From Siphlonurus alternatus (lineage: Eukaryota; Arthropoda; Insecta; Ephemeroptera; Siphlonuridae): DNA of 64,000 bases. Each line of letters starts with the position of its first letter. Within the stretch, counting starts at the first letter, position 1. Location of the stretch: contig OX463779.1 in the NCBI GenBank assembly GCA_949825025.1, positions 27,742,539 through 27,806,538 on the forward strand. Reading direction: 5' to 3'. A program made the translations under genes and the position numbers. Below are positions 40,301 through 53,137 of the stretch, one piece after another. Below the pieces are notes generated by a model. That model did not search any database, was not told where the DNA came from, and was given only the letters and a program-made list of their open reading frames with translations.

Positions 40301-43056
40301 ACGCACCAATTCAACTCGTTCGAGTGAATATATTTATTACTAAGTTCAAACGTAATTTTAGCAGCATTCATATTTTGGCAAGATTTTTTTTTTAATACAA
40401 TCGTTCATTTTTTTTTCTAACTATTCCTTTGAAGTTTTCTTTAGTAAAATTTTTAGACAATGCCATTTTATTTATAGTTTTGTTAAGTTAAGAAAGCAAC
40501 AGAAAATAAATCAAGTTTTTTTTAGCTTTACATGCTTTATAATAGTCTTAAAAACGTATTAATAAAAAGTATTATATGCTTTATTTTTTTTAGAAGTTAA
40601 AGCCACCAAACATGGTAAAGAAATCATGAATTATTCTCTCTCGACATTTTATACCAGCACGGCAAAGATACAGTGATAAAGACACAATTTACATGGAGAG
40701 GAGGGTATACTACGAAGATAATCGTAAGATGTAGGAGGGTGGGCTATAAAAACGCGTTAGTTGTATAAAAACGTGGCACTAGCAGCAGCAGCAGGCTAGT
40801 CACGTGAAATCGAGCGCGGGTGAGAGTATTTTGGGATTTGTGAGTCTGCCGAGCAATATATTCACGTCAAAGTCCACTCGCCTGTGTAGTAAAAGAGCAG
40901 GATAATTCCGTTTGCTTGCATGCATGCGCAGAAAAAAAAAACACCCCTATAACAGACTATTACCACCCTTATATATCCCAGTCAACAAAACTTCTGCGTA
41001 ATGTAAAATTGCAATAATATTCTCTCTTTGACTTGCTTTATAGCTTCAGAGTACAAATATTGAAGTAAGGGATATGAATATTTTACCCCATCACTTTTAT
41101 ATGAGATTAATAGAGTTTATTATCAAATATTTATTTAATTGTTACTTAACGTGATTGAAAAATTTCAATAAGGTATATAATATATATTTTTTTTATTTAT
41201 AACAAACGTCTATAAGAAAAAGAAGTTGATATTGCGGAGAAGCGAAATTTAAAATTACACATAAAAAGCTTTATATTTCACACTTAACTCAATTTGTCAT
41301 GTCAAAATAAAAGTGGGAAATGATAACAATTTATTTTGTTCTTATAAAAAACGCCTCTTTTTTTTTTTTCTTTCTTTATGTGGTTTTTAGATTAAGATAA
41401 AGTTAAAGTTTGCGTGACAAGATTTTCGCGCGAGTTGTTCTCATCGTTCACCACATTTGATTGTTATGTCACGTGACGTCACTAGAATGCCATTTTTAAG
41501 CGTGCTGGGGGAAAATGTGTATGGTAAATTTAATAAATATTACAATTTTAACCTTGCATTTTTTTCAATAAAATAAAATTGCATTTTTTAAATAATTAAA
41601 ATATCTTACCGAAATAATTGGCACGCCTTTTCAATATGGATTGTCACCTAATGCTGTAAGTAAAATAATTGAATTTCTTTATTATAAAAAGGAAAGTAAC
41701 AAATGAATTCTATTTTTAAAGTTGATTTATTATTTAAAAAAAGATAAAAAAAGAAGTTATTTCAACAAGGAATAGCTGATTTGTTACGACTAGGGTTACA
41801 AAGTAGGTGGTTGTAGATACGACAGAAATGCTAATTTGAGATTCTGTAAGTGGTGATTTAGTGGCGCGCGGTGGAGATACTTCGGGCTTCAAATGACACG
41901 TCGACCAAAAGTAGGCTCGGGCACGCGCGACCAACACACGTTGTATTGATTGGCAAACTCGAGCTGTGGGCGTGCAGACTCTGAAGGCGGTGTTTATTAT
42001 AAATAATGATCAATCACCCGTACTTGCAACATGTTCAGTACTGTACAACTCTCTTATATAAATGAAACCATGCAGTCACTTAATACAAATCTATACCCTC
42101 ATAAACCTCATTGTATGCTACCCCTAAACAGGGTTTATTTTTATAATAAAATCTATGGATAAAACTTGACATTATAGAACCCAATTTTAGTGTTTTTTTT
42201 TTCTACAAATTTAGGTACTTAATTATAAATTATGTAAAGGATAAAAAGTGTCCAAAATAATAACAATACCTATACTTAATGTCAACAGCAAGCTTCTAAA
42301 ACTACAGCTTCTAAACTAAAATATATATATTATATTTGATCATATATCTATAATATGATATAATAATATTAATGTAATATATTTCCTTATAGATTTCTGG
42401 TTATTTCCTTGTTCAATTTAAAAAAAAATATATAAAACCAAATCAGAAGGTTACATCACATTTCTACTTATTTTTTGATTTGACAATTTTCCTCGACTGA
42501 TTTTATATTACATAGTGTAGACTTTAGCACGTGAGTTAGATTAAACAAACGATTTGTTTAAAAAAACAATTAAATGAAGTATTTTCTTGTGACTGCTGTT
42601 TGATCAATCAAATGTAAATGTTGACAAGAATTCATGCTTTATTACTCATTGTACGGTAATCACCAACTGAAGAAAAAGCTTATTATAGATTATGAGTGGG
42701 AGATGCCACTATTTAATACATTGAAAATTGGTAATTTTTTGTCTTACATTCTCTCTCACAGACTAGCAATCAATCATTGTTACATTGAAAATCGTACGAT
42801 TGATATTTCTTTCACAAACTGACATATTATGTCAGAGTTCAGTCATTTGTTATATGTATAATTTGCAAGATCATCTTTTTCTTTGCAATAACATGAAAAA
42901 CAAATTGAATTTCAAGTGATAAGAAACATCGTTCTTATAACATAACTAGAATGTATAACATATAGAAATGCGTACTATAAAGCAGACATACTGGAAAATA
43001 GACCAGTAAATTCTCAAAGTCCTGCATAACTTCGTTCTTCCATCAGATTTAATATA
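34303..43056. other. Non-coding stretch
   Basis: AT-rich DNA. CT-rich patches lie at 36740-36860 and 39120-39310. Two TATAAAA words sit 19 bp apart at 40745 and 40764, followed by a CAG trinucleotide run; this is a possible but unsupported promoter. A GTCACGTGACGTCAC block (E-box overlapping CRE) is at 41468-41482. No protein-coding segment was recognised. Confidence 0.6.
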
Positions 43057-43499
43057 CACTGAAAAAACAGTTGACAGTCTTTGAACTGTTAGTACAAATT
43101 CTACAGTATTCCTTTTAAATATAAACTAGTTCTGTGTTCAATTCAACAGTTCCAAACACTGTTAAGCGAGGACTGTCAAAATCAACAGTCTCTACCCTGT
43201 TAAATATCAATGTACGCAGTTGCATTGTAAGATTTAGCATTTCAATACGTAAAAGTTGCATTTTACTCTGTTAAAAGGGAAGTACGTTTTACGGTGTAAC
43301 TTTTAACCGTGCGAAATTGTTGGAAATTAAATGTTAGAATATGTAAAAAGCAAAGTAACAGTTTGGCAATGTGTATAAGCATACATTCAACGTTAGAAAC
43401 TTTGTAACATTTTGAAGTTTCAACGGTTACATTAATTTTAACACATCTACTCTGCAAAAATTAAACGTTTTACCACGTTATAAAATGACCGTTATTTCT

Positions 43500-44125
43500 G
43501 CGCGACAGACACGTTTTGGTCATTTCCTGTTTCAATCTGCAGGCGTCAGTTCAGTCCTTGTTGTGCTCTCTCTGTGAAATGTATTCTGGATCATCAATGG
43601 TAAGTTTAATTAATATTTTACTTCCTATAATGTTATGTCATTCGTTGTTTTAATAATTGTGTTAATATTTTAAGACACGTGCGGTCAGCAATACTGCGTG
43701 CCGGAGTGTTTTCGAGGCACATTCACACGGCCGACGATATTCGAACCGTTGAGGAGCGATGAGGGCTATAACGCTACACGTGCATATTTTTTGGTAAGTT
43801 GAAGGATTACTTGCCATAAATTTGCAATAATACTAATGCTAGAACTGTGCATTTTTATAGTTGACGTCCATGTGGGGATTATGCATCAGACTGAACGACT
43901 AGCGAATGCAGTCCATATTACAACCGCCCTTGTGTTACCACCACTTCCCCGAACGGCCATTTAAACTACCCAGATGGAAAGGAAACCCAGAATCGACCCT
44001 CAAGATGATGCTCCTTTACGTCAGTTGTTGAGTATAATAGTGTAAAAATAGAGTTCAAGTGTGACAAATTTCCATCTTCACCTCATTCACAAAATTTATA
44101 ATGTTTTTAATGTACAAATAAAGTC
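43500..44125 (+). ncRNA. Candidate spliced, polyadenylated transcript inside the transposon
   Basis: On the plus strand a first exon ends at 43599 before GTAAGT. A middle exon, 43675-43793, lies between an AG acceptor and a GTAAGT donor. A third exon starts at 43861 after TTTTTATAG and reaches an AATAAA signal at 44117-44122. The exons are clearly GC-richer than the two small introns. The only ATG-initiated frame through the first junction, starting MYSGSSM, stops after 33 residues in exon 2. The middle exon has another fully open frame that lacks a start. It could be a lncRNA, a captured host gene fragment or a decayed transposase gene. The 5' end is a guess. Confidence 0.4.
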
Positions 44126-44362
44126 ATCTAATATTGTATATTGTTTGAATTTTTTTAATTAAAAATTTACTATAAATAAATCTTTATTTTTTTTTAAATG
44201 AATTAACCCCCTTATAACCATTTTAAATCTTTATTCAGGATTAGCTTATTTAGTTTGCTCCTTAATCATTATTTAATTATAATATTGTCAATAACTTACT
44301 ATATATTGCTTATGAAACTTGTAATATTTTTTGATGGAATGTTCGATAATGTAGAAGATGGT

Positions 44363-44512
44363 GTATTACATGTTGATGCAATTGATCTATTTAATGCAAA
44401 CAATTTTTCTTTACAAGAAAACTTTAAGTCCACTTGTACGAAATGGAACTTACGTTTTCTTGTATAAAGAAAAACTGTATGCAATAAATAGATCAATTGC
44501 ATCATCTAATAC
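44363..44512. repeat. 150-nt long hairpin (arms of about 65-75 nt)
   Basis: The two arms are inverted copies containing GATGCAATTGATCTATTTA, TTTTTCTTTA and ACAAGAAAAC, with a few mismatches and small indels and a short central loop around 44432-44445. Transcribed from either strand it would make a long double-stranded stem. Reading frames on both strands across it (44255-44467 and 44299-44505) are by-products of the symmetry. Confidence 0.85.
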
Positions 44513-46579
44513 CAGCTTCTAGAACGTTATATATTTAACAGAGTAAAGTTGTAGAATATAAGGAAGTAAATACGTCAGTAGAATCAAGGAATAAACTGTA
44601 GAAATTAAAATAGTAGAAATGTTAAAATTAAAAAGATAGAACCTATAAATCTTACATCGCAAACTCTGTCGTTTTTAACATTCATACACTGCTACACCAA
44701 ATTCTACACATCTAATGTCTAAAATTCAACAGTTCTGAATTTGTAAAAATCTAAAATAGCAACTCTGTTGATTTTAACCAATTTTTATTATGGGTACAAA
44801 AACAAATGCGTAAAACAGCTAAATTTAACAGGAAAACTGTCAAGTGTTTTTTCCGTGTAATACTGCAAGCAAAATTTTTTGTGTGTTATATTAGGTTATA
44901 ATTGAAGCTCGCACAAGAAAAGTCAGATTAATTATTTTTTAAACAATACAATTGAGCAGAAAGGCAACAATATGATTTTAATATGATTTTAATTATTATT
45001 AAATCGACGAAAATTAAAATTATCAATCATTATACTGTAAGTATATTATATAAGTATCTTGATGTTAAATAATTTTTTCAAAAAATACCCAAATCAGGTT
45101 GCGTTACATTATTAGACATTAGATTTTGTTTGTTTATTGGTTCTGCTTTTGCTGTAAATATTTTTATACGTCTCGTATATGCCCTAAAAAAGCTACATTA
45201 AAACACTTGTAAACGTTGAGCATAATTATCAAATGAATTCACCAGTAAAATTTTAACCAGCTAAACTAAGTGTAACTACCTGATATATTAAAAAGTGACA
45301 ACATGATCCAATTCACTCTTTCAGTGTATCACAATGACATGAGTGTGACAAAGCGATGGAGGAAACGATCAAACTAATGTAGACAAAAAGTTGGGATCAA
45401 GATCGTTCTTGAAGTCGTTTGCTATATATACGAGGAGGCACATCACACCATCGCATCAAGACAGCAGAGACGGTAATGGAGCGCTATAAATTAATCTAAA
45501 CCCTTCTATCACGATAACACTGAAGTTGGAAGATCAAAGAGAATACTCCTCAACTTTAGTGATAAAAGTTCTATGTTCTTTTTTTTTTTATGACGCCACT
45601 AACGGATGTATTACTTTTCTACGTGTATCAACTTTTTACTATAAAAAAAACTAATCAAATTTTCATGAAGATTTGAACATTAAACATTAAAGATGAACGT
45701 GACTCGATTTTTTTTGTTTTTTTTAAATACGATGAATTATTTAATGACGTGCCAAATTAATCGTAAGCTGTTATCACTTTTTTATTAGTGACAGAAGATC
45801 AAATAAATAATGATAAAAAACTCCCATCAAAGTGTTTTCAGTAAAGTTGACGTATCAGCAAGGTAGTTGTAAAAAAATGAAACATTATTGAAAATCAATT
45901 TTTCCTTTATATATAATAATATATAAATACACTTGATAAACGTGTTCGCGTTTGTCAGAAACTGTCAAACTTTGTGAATATTTAACAAAAGAGAAATAAG
46001 CTGAAATAATATTGAATTTTTGTTTGACATTGCAATTTTGACAACGCGACGTGCTTGCATTTAATATATTGACAATATAGATTACAAAACAGGGAAGCTA
46101 AACTTTTATATCAATATGTTTTCAATTTTCAAAACAAGCAAAACAAAGTGTATTTTTAAAATTTTTACCATTAAAAACATACTATTTTTTCATACACGTT
46201 CAGAACATCAGTATGCACCATGTACACCATGTACAACATGTAAAATTAAAATGCACTACTAATAAAGTAAGCGGCATTTTTTTGGAATAGTATATACATT
46301 TGTAATTATTTTTTAAAAAAGTATATAAAATATTCCCCATTTTATATTGAAAATGTATGTTTTTTCCGATTGTTAATAGTTCTTTGCAAAAAAAAAATTT
46401 GGAACTCATTTTTATATATATTTATGGACACATTTTACTGTATTTAGTACAAATAAACCTCTCAAATTATCAAATATATACAATTGATGAAATTTAGGGG
46501 AGTATAACAATGAATTTGGAACGTTTGATATAAATACAAAATTTTACGTGGATTTGGGTTGTTTTGTATACTGCAGATG

Positions 46580-46681
46580 CAGCTGTATAAACGAGACAGC
46601 TGAGCGAAAAGCAGCTGAGAGGAGCCCACACGTAAGTGTGCCTGGAGATACAGGGATGCAACAATACCACAGGTACAGCTG
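46580..46681. promoter_or_regulatory. Cluster of four CAGCTG E-boxes
   Basis: Exact CAGCTG palindromes occur at 46580-46585, 46597-46602, 46612-46617 and 46676-46681, in an otherwise AT-rich landscape where this word should be rare. CAGCTG is the preferred site of several bHLH activators, including proneural factors. The segment is a candidate enhancer; its target is unknown, and Trim9, a neuronal gene, is only the nearest one visible. Confidence 0.4.
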
Positions 46682-48212
46682 TCTCAGCACGAAAATAAAC
46701 CCACCAGTCTGTTCCCGCCAAGCACAGGTCTTGTGACATAACCTCGCAACAAAACAATGTACCTACCAGGACAATCCAACGATGAAGTTTCAAACAATGA
46801 ACCAATTTATCAAACTGTCACGTTAATGTCTTTACTAAATACCTCCCCACCACCATATCTCCTCTGTCTCGACAATTAATACGTTTCAATTAATTCCCGC
46901 CATCATTGTCATCAGTTTCTTTTTAAAGGAAGACAAATATATAACTTAATATAATTTTTTTAAAGGAAAGATTCATTAAAGATTCGTATCAGGTTTTCTT
47001 GAGAGTTTTCAACAATTTGAATATAATTGATTAATTTGTTAAACTCCCCTACCACCACCTTGTCATTTGCATTGTTTTAATTTATTCTGTTTCTATCTTC
47101 CCCCTTTTCTTTTGTTTCTATATATTTTAACAATACAATTTAAGTATACATTTGTTATCAAAAGATGTTGTTTTAATATTTTAATAACATAAATATCAAA
47201 ATCAATAAATTTTTCTTTTCAAAAATACATATAGCATTGTTTTATAATATTTTTCCCCTTCACCCTCTTTTCAACATTGGGGTGATATCAAATATATAAA
47301 AAAAATATCATGAATTTCTTTTATTCTAAGCTCAAGAAAATCCTCTCAATTCTCCGCATGGTAAATTCTTAGGGAGTAAAAAATAACTCTATTTGCTAAC
47401 TGTCATATCTACTTTCATAGACTTGCGACTCGGACGCAGGATCGGGGGTTTGCAAAGTGTCTCCCCCCCCCCTAAAAACCGGAAGGAGAAGCTCTGAATC
47501 TCCTCAGACCGCCTGTAGCTACCAGCAGAACAGCGCAAAGCCAACGAGAGCAAGCAAAAATCAATGCTAACATACAGACAGTATAGCCAGAAAATACAAA
47601 GACGTTAACGTATTAAGCTACTCAAAGGATATCAGAGTTTAGGTTCTCTATATCAAAAAGATAATATTCCATAAAGAAAAGAAAAAAATAAATAAAAGTT
47701 AATATCGCAAAAAAAGTTTATTTTCCATACCTTACTTTTTCTGTTTTTCTTATTACGAAAATAGTTATTTTTTGTTTTCTGTTTCAAAAAGAGATTTATA
47801 TTAAAATAACATGCCACATCACTTAATGTTAAAACATTATACCGATAAACATTAGTTTTTTTTTAAATTATTAATACAGCTTACATTAGTATACTAATGG
47901 ATATTTAAAATATGCATATTAAAAATTAATAAATTATTAAATTTTTACTAAAATAACTAAAATAATAATATTTTAAACAAAGAGGTGTAATATTAAATTT
48001 TACTTTAGTATATTTACGCTTCATTAAATGTACCTTTAGCAGCAGCAGTAATGTCCGTGATTATAATTCTCTTTCCTCTCCCTTTCTCTCTTCAAACTGA
48101 AATTTAATCCTTAATCGAGTAAAACGAGCAAAGTGTAAGAGAAACTCAGTGAACCTCCCCCTTCCCCCCGGCTGCTTGATATTCAAGGGAGGCCAGAAAG
48201 TGACATGGCGAA

Positions 48213-48233
48213 AGGTGGGGGGAGGGAGGGGGG
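48213..48233 (+). other. G-rich tract with quadruplex potential
   Basis: The tract reads GG, then T, then G6, A, G3, A and G6. It can form a two-tier or irregular three-tier G-quadruplex on the plus strand. A C-rich block about 60 bp to the left (48157-48168) could instead pair with it as an imperfect stem. Confidence 0.5.
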
Positions 48234-49414
48234 TAATTAGTTACTTAATTGCAATCACTTGCAGAAGGTCCATGCACTTCATTTCATTAAACTTCGTTTT
48301 CAACTTTCAGCTTTCTCTCATGAATATATTTTTATTTATATAAAAAAATACCATTGATAGGGTTGAGGATTGATTCCGATTTCCACACAAAGTATGTGGG
48401 GTGGAGCTCGAAAAGAGTAAGCGATGCACAATCCAGAGAGAGAAAATACTAACAGAATCAGTATAAGGCACATAAAGTCGACCGCGAGCACCAACCATAT
48501 TGCAAATAAGAATGTCGCAGCTCTTTTGTTTCATAAAAAAAAGAGGAAAAAAAATACCAAAGCTTATTTTTTATTCTTACTTTTTCATAAGTGAAAATAT
48601 TGATTGTTGATACTAAGCCAAAATAAAGAAAAATATATATAATAATATAGGCTGCATCTCAATAAACTAAGTTAACAACGACGACACAATTGTTGTAAAA
48701 ACGTTGGCAATGTGACAAAAATAAATAAAAATATAAAACATACTTGCAGAATATTATTTTACTGCGCTACAATACAACGCAATGTTTTTTTTTGTTGTTT
48801 TTTAAGTGTATTGCGCGGAAGCAATAAAGTTATGTTGTATACAAGTCTTCCATTCAACAGCACTCGAATTAGATATGTACACAAAAGTTCTCTGAAGAGC
48901 AGACAGTTCGAATAACAAAATTAATTACAATATCGATCAATCATTTGTATGTATTTATTAGCTGTATTCAATTCAACAAAGTTAACATTAAATTTGCAAT
49001 AGTATAATATAGGTATATAGTTGAAAAATAATTGAATTCAATGCTAATTTTACCATATTATTACATACCGTTTTATGTAATTTATTATTTTGTAATTTCA
49101 CTGAATCAATACCATAATTTGGGGGGGGGGGTGATTTTAAAGTACTCCATAGTACTCATCAACAGAAGTATTACGTAAATAGATAGCAATGATCTTCAAT
49201 AGTAATAGACTAACAGCATTTGATAATCTGCTAGCTAGCTATACTGTCTATACGTCTATACCTACCGATATACATAAATGTATGCAACTGTATGTGTTAA
49301 ACTTAAGTTTTTATTATAAGTATTAGTTAATAATTTCAAATCAATTAAAAATTAAATTTACAAAACTGTGTATAGAAAGCTTTTGGGTTGATTAAAATAT
49401 TATATAACCTGTAT

Positions 49415-50150
49415 CAGGGCAGTCTGCTACAGGCCGTCTTACCCCCCACCACTCTTTTTATTAGTCGGCCGACTGAGCAGCCGGTTTACATGCATTCTTA
49501 CGGGAGAGAGACCTCACTTTGCGCCCGGATTATGGCGATTTCACGGTATCTAGAGATTTGAAATTAAAAGTAAGTAAATGCTCATAGAGTCTAATATTGC
49601 TCAACAACTTTTTTTTACCCACAAAAATAATATTAATACGTTTAAATATGACTTTTATAAACCGGACGACTAGTATAAAAAAAGTCTAAGCCCATTTCTA
49701 AAGCGATGACGTAGTATAGACTTTATATATATTTTGCATGACTGTGGAATTGGACTCTACCTTAATGTGAATATTTACATTATTTTAACATCAAATCAAG
49801 TTAATTCCTATAATCAAAGTATTTATGAAGGTTGATTTTCTGTTTATTTGTGGTTTTGATATTCTGTGACGTCATACTATATTACTAGACTCATAAGTTA
49901 TAACTCAGTTCCCGCCTTGCGTTTTTCTCGAAAAGTATGATATTTATCAAATAAATAAAAATAACAGTGTGTAGAAAAAAATAATTCATGTACATCAGAC
50001 TACAATTTACTTTCAATTTTCCACGTAAATATTTTAAAATAAATATTTTCTTACACGGAGGGCCCATTTACTTTTAAAAATCCGGCCGACTAATATCAGT
50101 GAGATGACAGTCGAAAATCCATGTGAGACGGCCTGTAGGAGACTGCCCTG
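49415..50150. mobile_element. Non-autonomous hAT-like DNA transposon, 736 bp
   Basis: The ends read CAGGGCAGTCTGCTACAGGC (left) and CAGGGCAGTCTCCTACAGGC (right, reverse-complemented), matching at 26 of 28 positions. The flanks are a direct repeat CCTGTAT of 7 bp (49408-49414 and 50151-50157), or 8 bp with one change. CAGGG ends with a duplication of about 8 bp indicate hAT. Subterminal ATTAGTCGGCCG blocks are repeated in inverted orientation. A TGACGTCA lies at 49867. No transposase frame is present. The ends differ from those of the other hAT-like element, so it is a separate family. Confidence 0.88.
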
Positions 50151-52852
50151 CCTGTATCCATTTTTGCAGTGTTAACTCCTTGTAGTTAGGCAGCCCGCAG
50201 CGTAGCGTGGTCTAACCGGTTGCCTAACCAGCAGGCGTTACGCATACTGGCAACATCATAGTGTCACACTACATCCCACTGATAATGTGTGCAATAGACT
50301 GTAGGAGTACACTGGCTAGACTATAGCTTGTAACTTAACGATTTCATTCTCATTGAATGGTATTCATCTAACTGTAGGTAAAGTGCTCTGTGAGACAGCA
50401 TTCACATCGATGCAGCTCTTCAGATCGCTACAATCTGTTACGCTAACTAAATTAGGCTATTAAATTATATAGAGGTACAGAGGTAATTTCTCTACTAAAT
50501 GTATTATCTTTTAAATTGGTTAATGAAACGAATAAATGTCTATAGTTTGAATATAGTTTACTATGTATAAATGAGAACATCATTTGAGTTTTTACATTGC
50601 AAGTGGAAAGAAGATTAATTTCATGAATATATAGAAAACTATAGCATTGGTCACGGTTTTTCTTCTCTCAAGTACATATCTTAATTACTACACGATTAAA
50701 ATGCAGACAATTGAAATGTTATCCAAGCAATTCATTAATTTAAGTGCCAAAGTATTGTTAAATATTGAAACCAATTAAAATTTGTAAACTAAAAACGTTG
50801 ATTGAAACGATGAAAAAATTATTTTTAATTTATCGCCTGTAACAATAATTTTAAAACAGGAAATAAAAAGTATGTTTTGAGGAAAAACAATAAAATAAAA
50901 TTTAAAATAATATTATACTTATTGTTAGTCGTTTACGTACTTCTCTTCTTTCAACAAATGAGCAATCTACAAGGTATTTGAAACCAACCACACAAATCCT
51001 TCTGTTCTTTTTGAACTGAAACTCGAATTAAATATACCTCTAACAAGACTATGAAAAGAAGGGTTTCTTAGCACAAAGACACCAAAAAAACTTTTTATTT
51101 TTTTTACTACAAAAAATTATAAAAGACGAAACTCATTTTTTTTTCTTTTTTTCTTTTTTTACATAAAAATGGAAATCAGTTTGTTTGTAGAAAAATAAAG
51201 AAGAACAAGAGGAGTGGTCGCTTGAATATCTCGTTTTGATAAAAGAACCATTGTGGCGTCAAATTCTCAGTTTTATTGGTTATATCTGAAAAATGGTGAA
51301 TCGTCATCTTTTATATCCCAATGTATGCATGCGTGTGATGGTACATAGCAGTTCGGTCTCCATGGTAACGAGAATCTGTGTGTGACACTTGTTTGAGGTT
51401 TCTAAGGTCGATACATATGCCAAGACAGCATTGTCTCATCCCCCATATATCACATTGTATGTAATCAAAAATCTCAATACAATTCTATATATAGTTTTAT
51501 TTTTATGTGCGACGTGAAAGTTTTTATTGAAAGGCACAATCGCAATCTTAAATCAAATATTGTTTTTGTATTTTATTTAAATACATTATTTCCGTATAAC
51601 ATTCAAGAGATTGGTTGATAAAAAGTGTCTCATTTTTCGTCTCTTGTTTTCTAATTGGGGACGGTTTGATTTAAAAACTTCATCACGGCGGTGGATAGCA
51701 ATGATGAAATAAGCAAGAGAGCAAGCCTTGCATTGAAATCAGACTCCCAGCCAATCTGAGCGGCCACCAAGCGAGAGAGGGTTGACAATGTGCGCCCTGG
51801 GACTTGCACTAGCGCCAGACTATTATACCGAGACCTAATCAGGGAATAACTACCATGGGCTGTAAATCTATACAAAATCCATACTTTATTAAATGATTCC
51901 AAAGACTTCATTTGATAAGCTAATATATAATTAGGTTCAGAGTTCACTCTTTTATCCAAAGAGGAGGAGCAAGGTATCGTCTTTCTCTCCCTTCTTTTAA
52001 TTCTTCGCCCTCGATCAGCTCCAAAGTAAAGCTTACATTACTAGTACAATCTCGCCCAACCGAGTGTTTGTGTACGTTAACAATGATACTTTCCTTGCGT
52101 AGCGACAAGTTGAATGATTCGCTGCGTACGAACTGAAAAGTTTCCTTGGAATAGAAAATTATGGAACTAATGACAAGTTCTATATAATAGAAAAGAAGGA
52201 AATGAGGGATTAAACTTTCTGTCGGTGCCTGTACTTCTAGCGCAACCTCACTGTGATGCCAAACTGAAAGCTTAACAAGATTTTGTTATAGAAAAGGGGC
52301 TAACTAACCCTCGACGTCTATGTTTTCATTCCATTCCTCTTTTACTTAACTCTCCCCATCATCGACTTGAACTTTTCATATATATAATAGATATTATTAT
52401 AAAAGATTTTTTTTATATATTCTTTATAAAAAGGGATTTAAAGCGAACAATTTTTAAATTAATTAATTTTAAATAGTTTTTATCAAAAGTTTTCCCTTCG
52501 CTCTTTCGGTTTTAAAAGAAGTTTCCTCAAGATTATTTAAGATTCGATCAATCTGGTTTGTGACAGGATGTTTATTTTCAATTTCTAACTCTCAAGAGGG
52601 TGGGTTGAAAAAAAAATCGTAGCTCTCTCTCTCTCTTTCGTCGTCTTTTGAGGTTACAAAAATGTCACGAACGTTTTTTTACGTTTAAATCAAATTATGC
52701 AAAAGCAACGATCAAAAAAGCCTGTCACATCACACTTGCCGTCTTGTTTATTACAGTCTTTGCTTTCTTTTATGTTTAAAAAGAATTAGAGAGGGTGTAA
52801 AAGCGAGGGAGAAGAAACATTGCAATTACATTTGGTTAAACGACTTTCGGAT

Positions 52853-53137
52853 TCAGCTGGCCTTACAAAAACAATCTAAATGCAGATTGGAGCTATCTTG
52901 CTGCTGCTGAGAATATTTCTTCAATAATAGAGGTACTTTTGAACGCCGGAAGGCAGCAGGGTGCTGGTCTACAAGAATAAAAAACGGCACGAAGCAATCT
53001 AGTTTCTGGTCCTCAGCAGCTCCAGTAAAATACACATACTCAAATACCATTCGACAACTCTTATGAAGAAAAAAAAAACTTTTTTTTACAGCCCACATTT
53101 TACAGTCCTCTTGAAATGGAAGCAACAATTTACGCAT
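52853..53137 (-). other. Unassigned reading frame, 94 codons
   Basis: The frame runs from a true ATG to TGA on the same strand as Trim9. It encodes MRKLLLPFQEDCKMWAVKKS at the start, then a diverse middle including AAEDQKLDCFVPFFILVDQH, a QQQQ run and the end NLHLDCFCKAS. The residue mix is more protein-like than in most frames of similar length here. No domain, signal peptide or relative is recognised. It could be a small gene, a decayed exon or chance. Confidence 0.2.

Larger units (their letters stand above)
43057..44857. mobile_element. 1.8-kb non-autonomous element with TA target duplication (Tc1/mariner-like ends)
   Basis: The left end reads CACTGAAAAAACAGTTGACA and the right end, reverse-complemented, CACGGAAAAAACACTTGACA. 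Both are directly flanked by TA (43055-43056 and 44858-44859). TA duplication and CACTG-type ends suggest the Tc1/mariner superfamily, although the matching ends are short. AT-rich subterminal zones on both sides repeat CTGTT/AACAG words. The middle carries an exon-like unit (43500-44125) and a 150-nt hairpin (44363-44512). No transposase frame remains. Confidence 0.65.
44858..49414. other. Non-coding stretch
   Basis: AT-rich DNA with no recognised gene. It holds the CAGCTG cluster (46580-46681), a run of 12-13 C at about 47462-47474, a G-rich tract (48213-48233) and a run of 10 or 11 G near 49122-49132. Small direct repeats of CCATGTACA lie near 46220. Confidence 0.6.

Noticed and set aside
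40745..40810. Twin TATAAAA words followed by CAG repeats as a core promoter
   Set aside because: No initiator at the expected distance and no downstream gene; TATA-like words are expected often in such AT-rich DNA.
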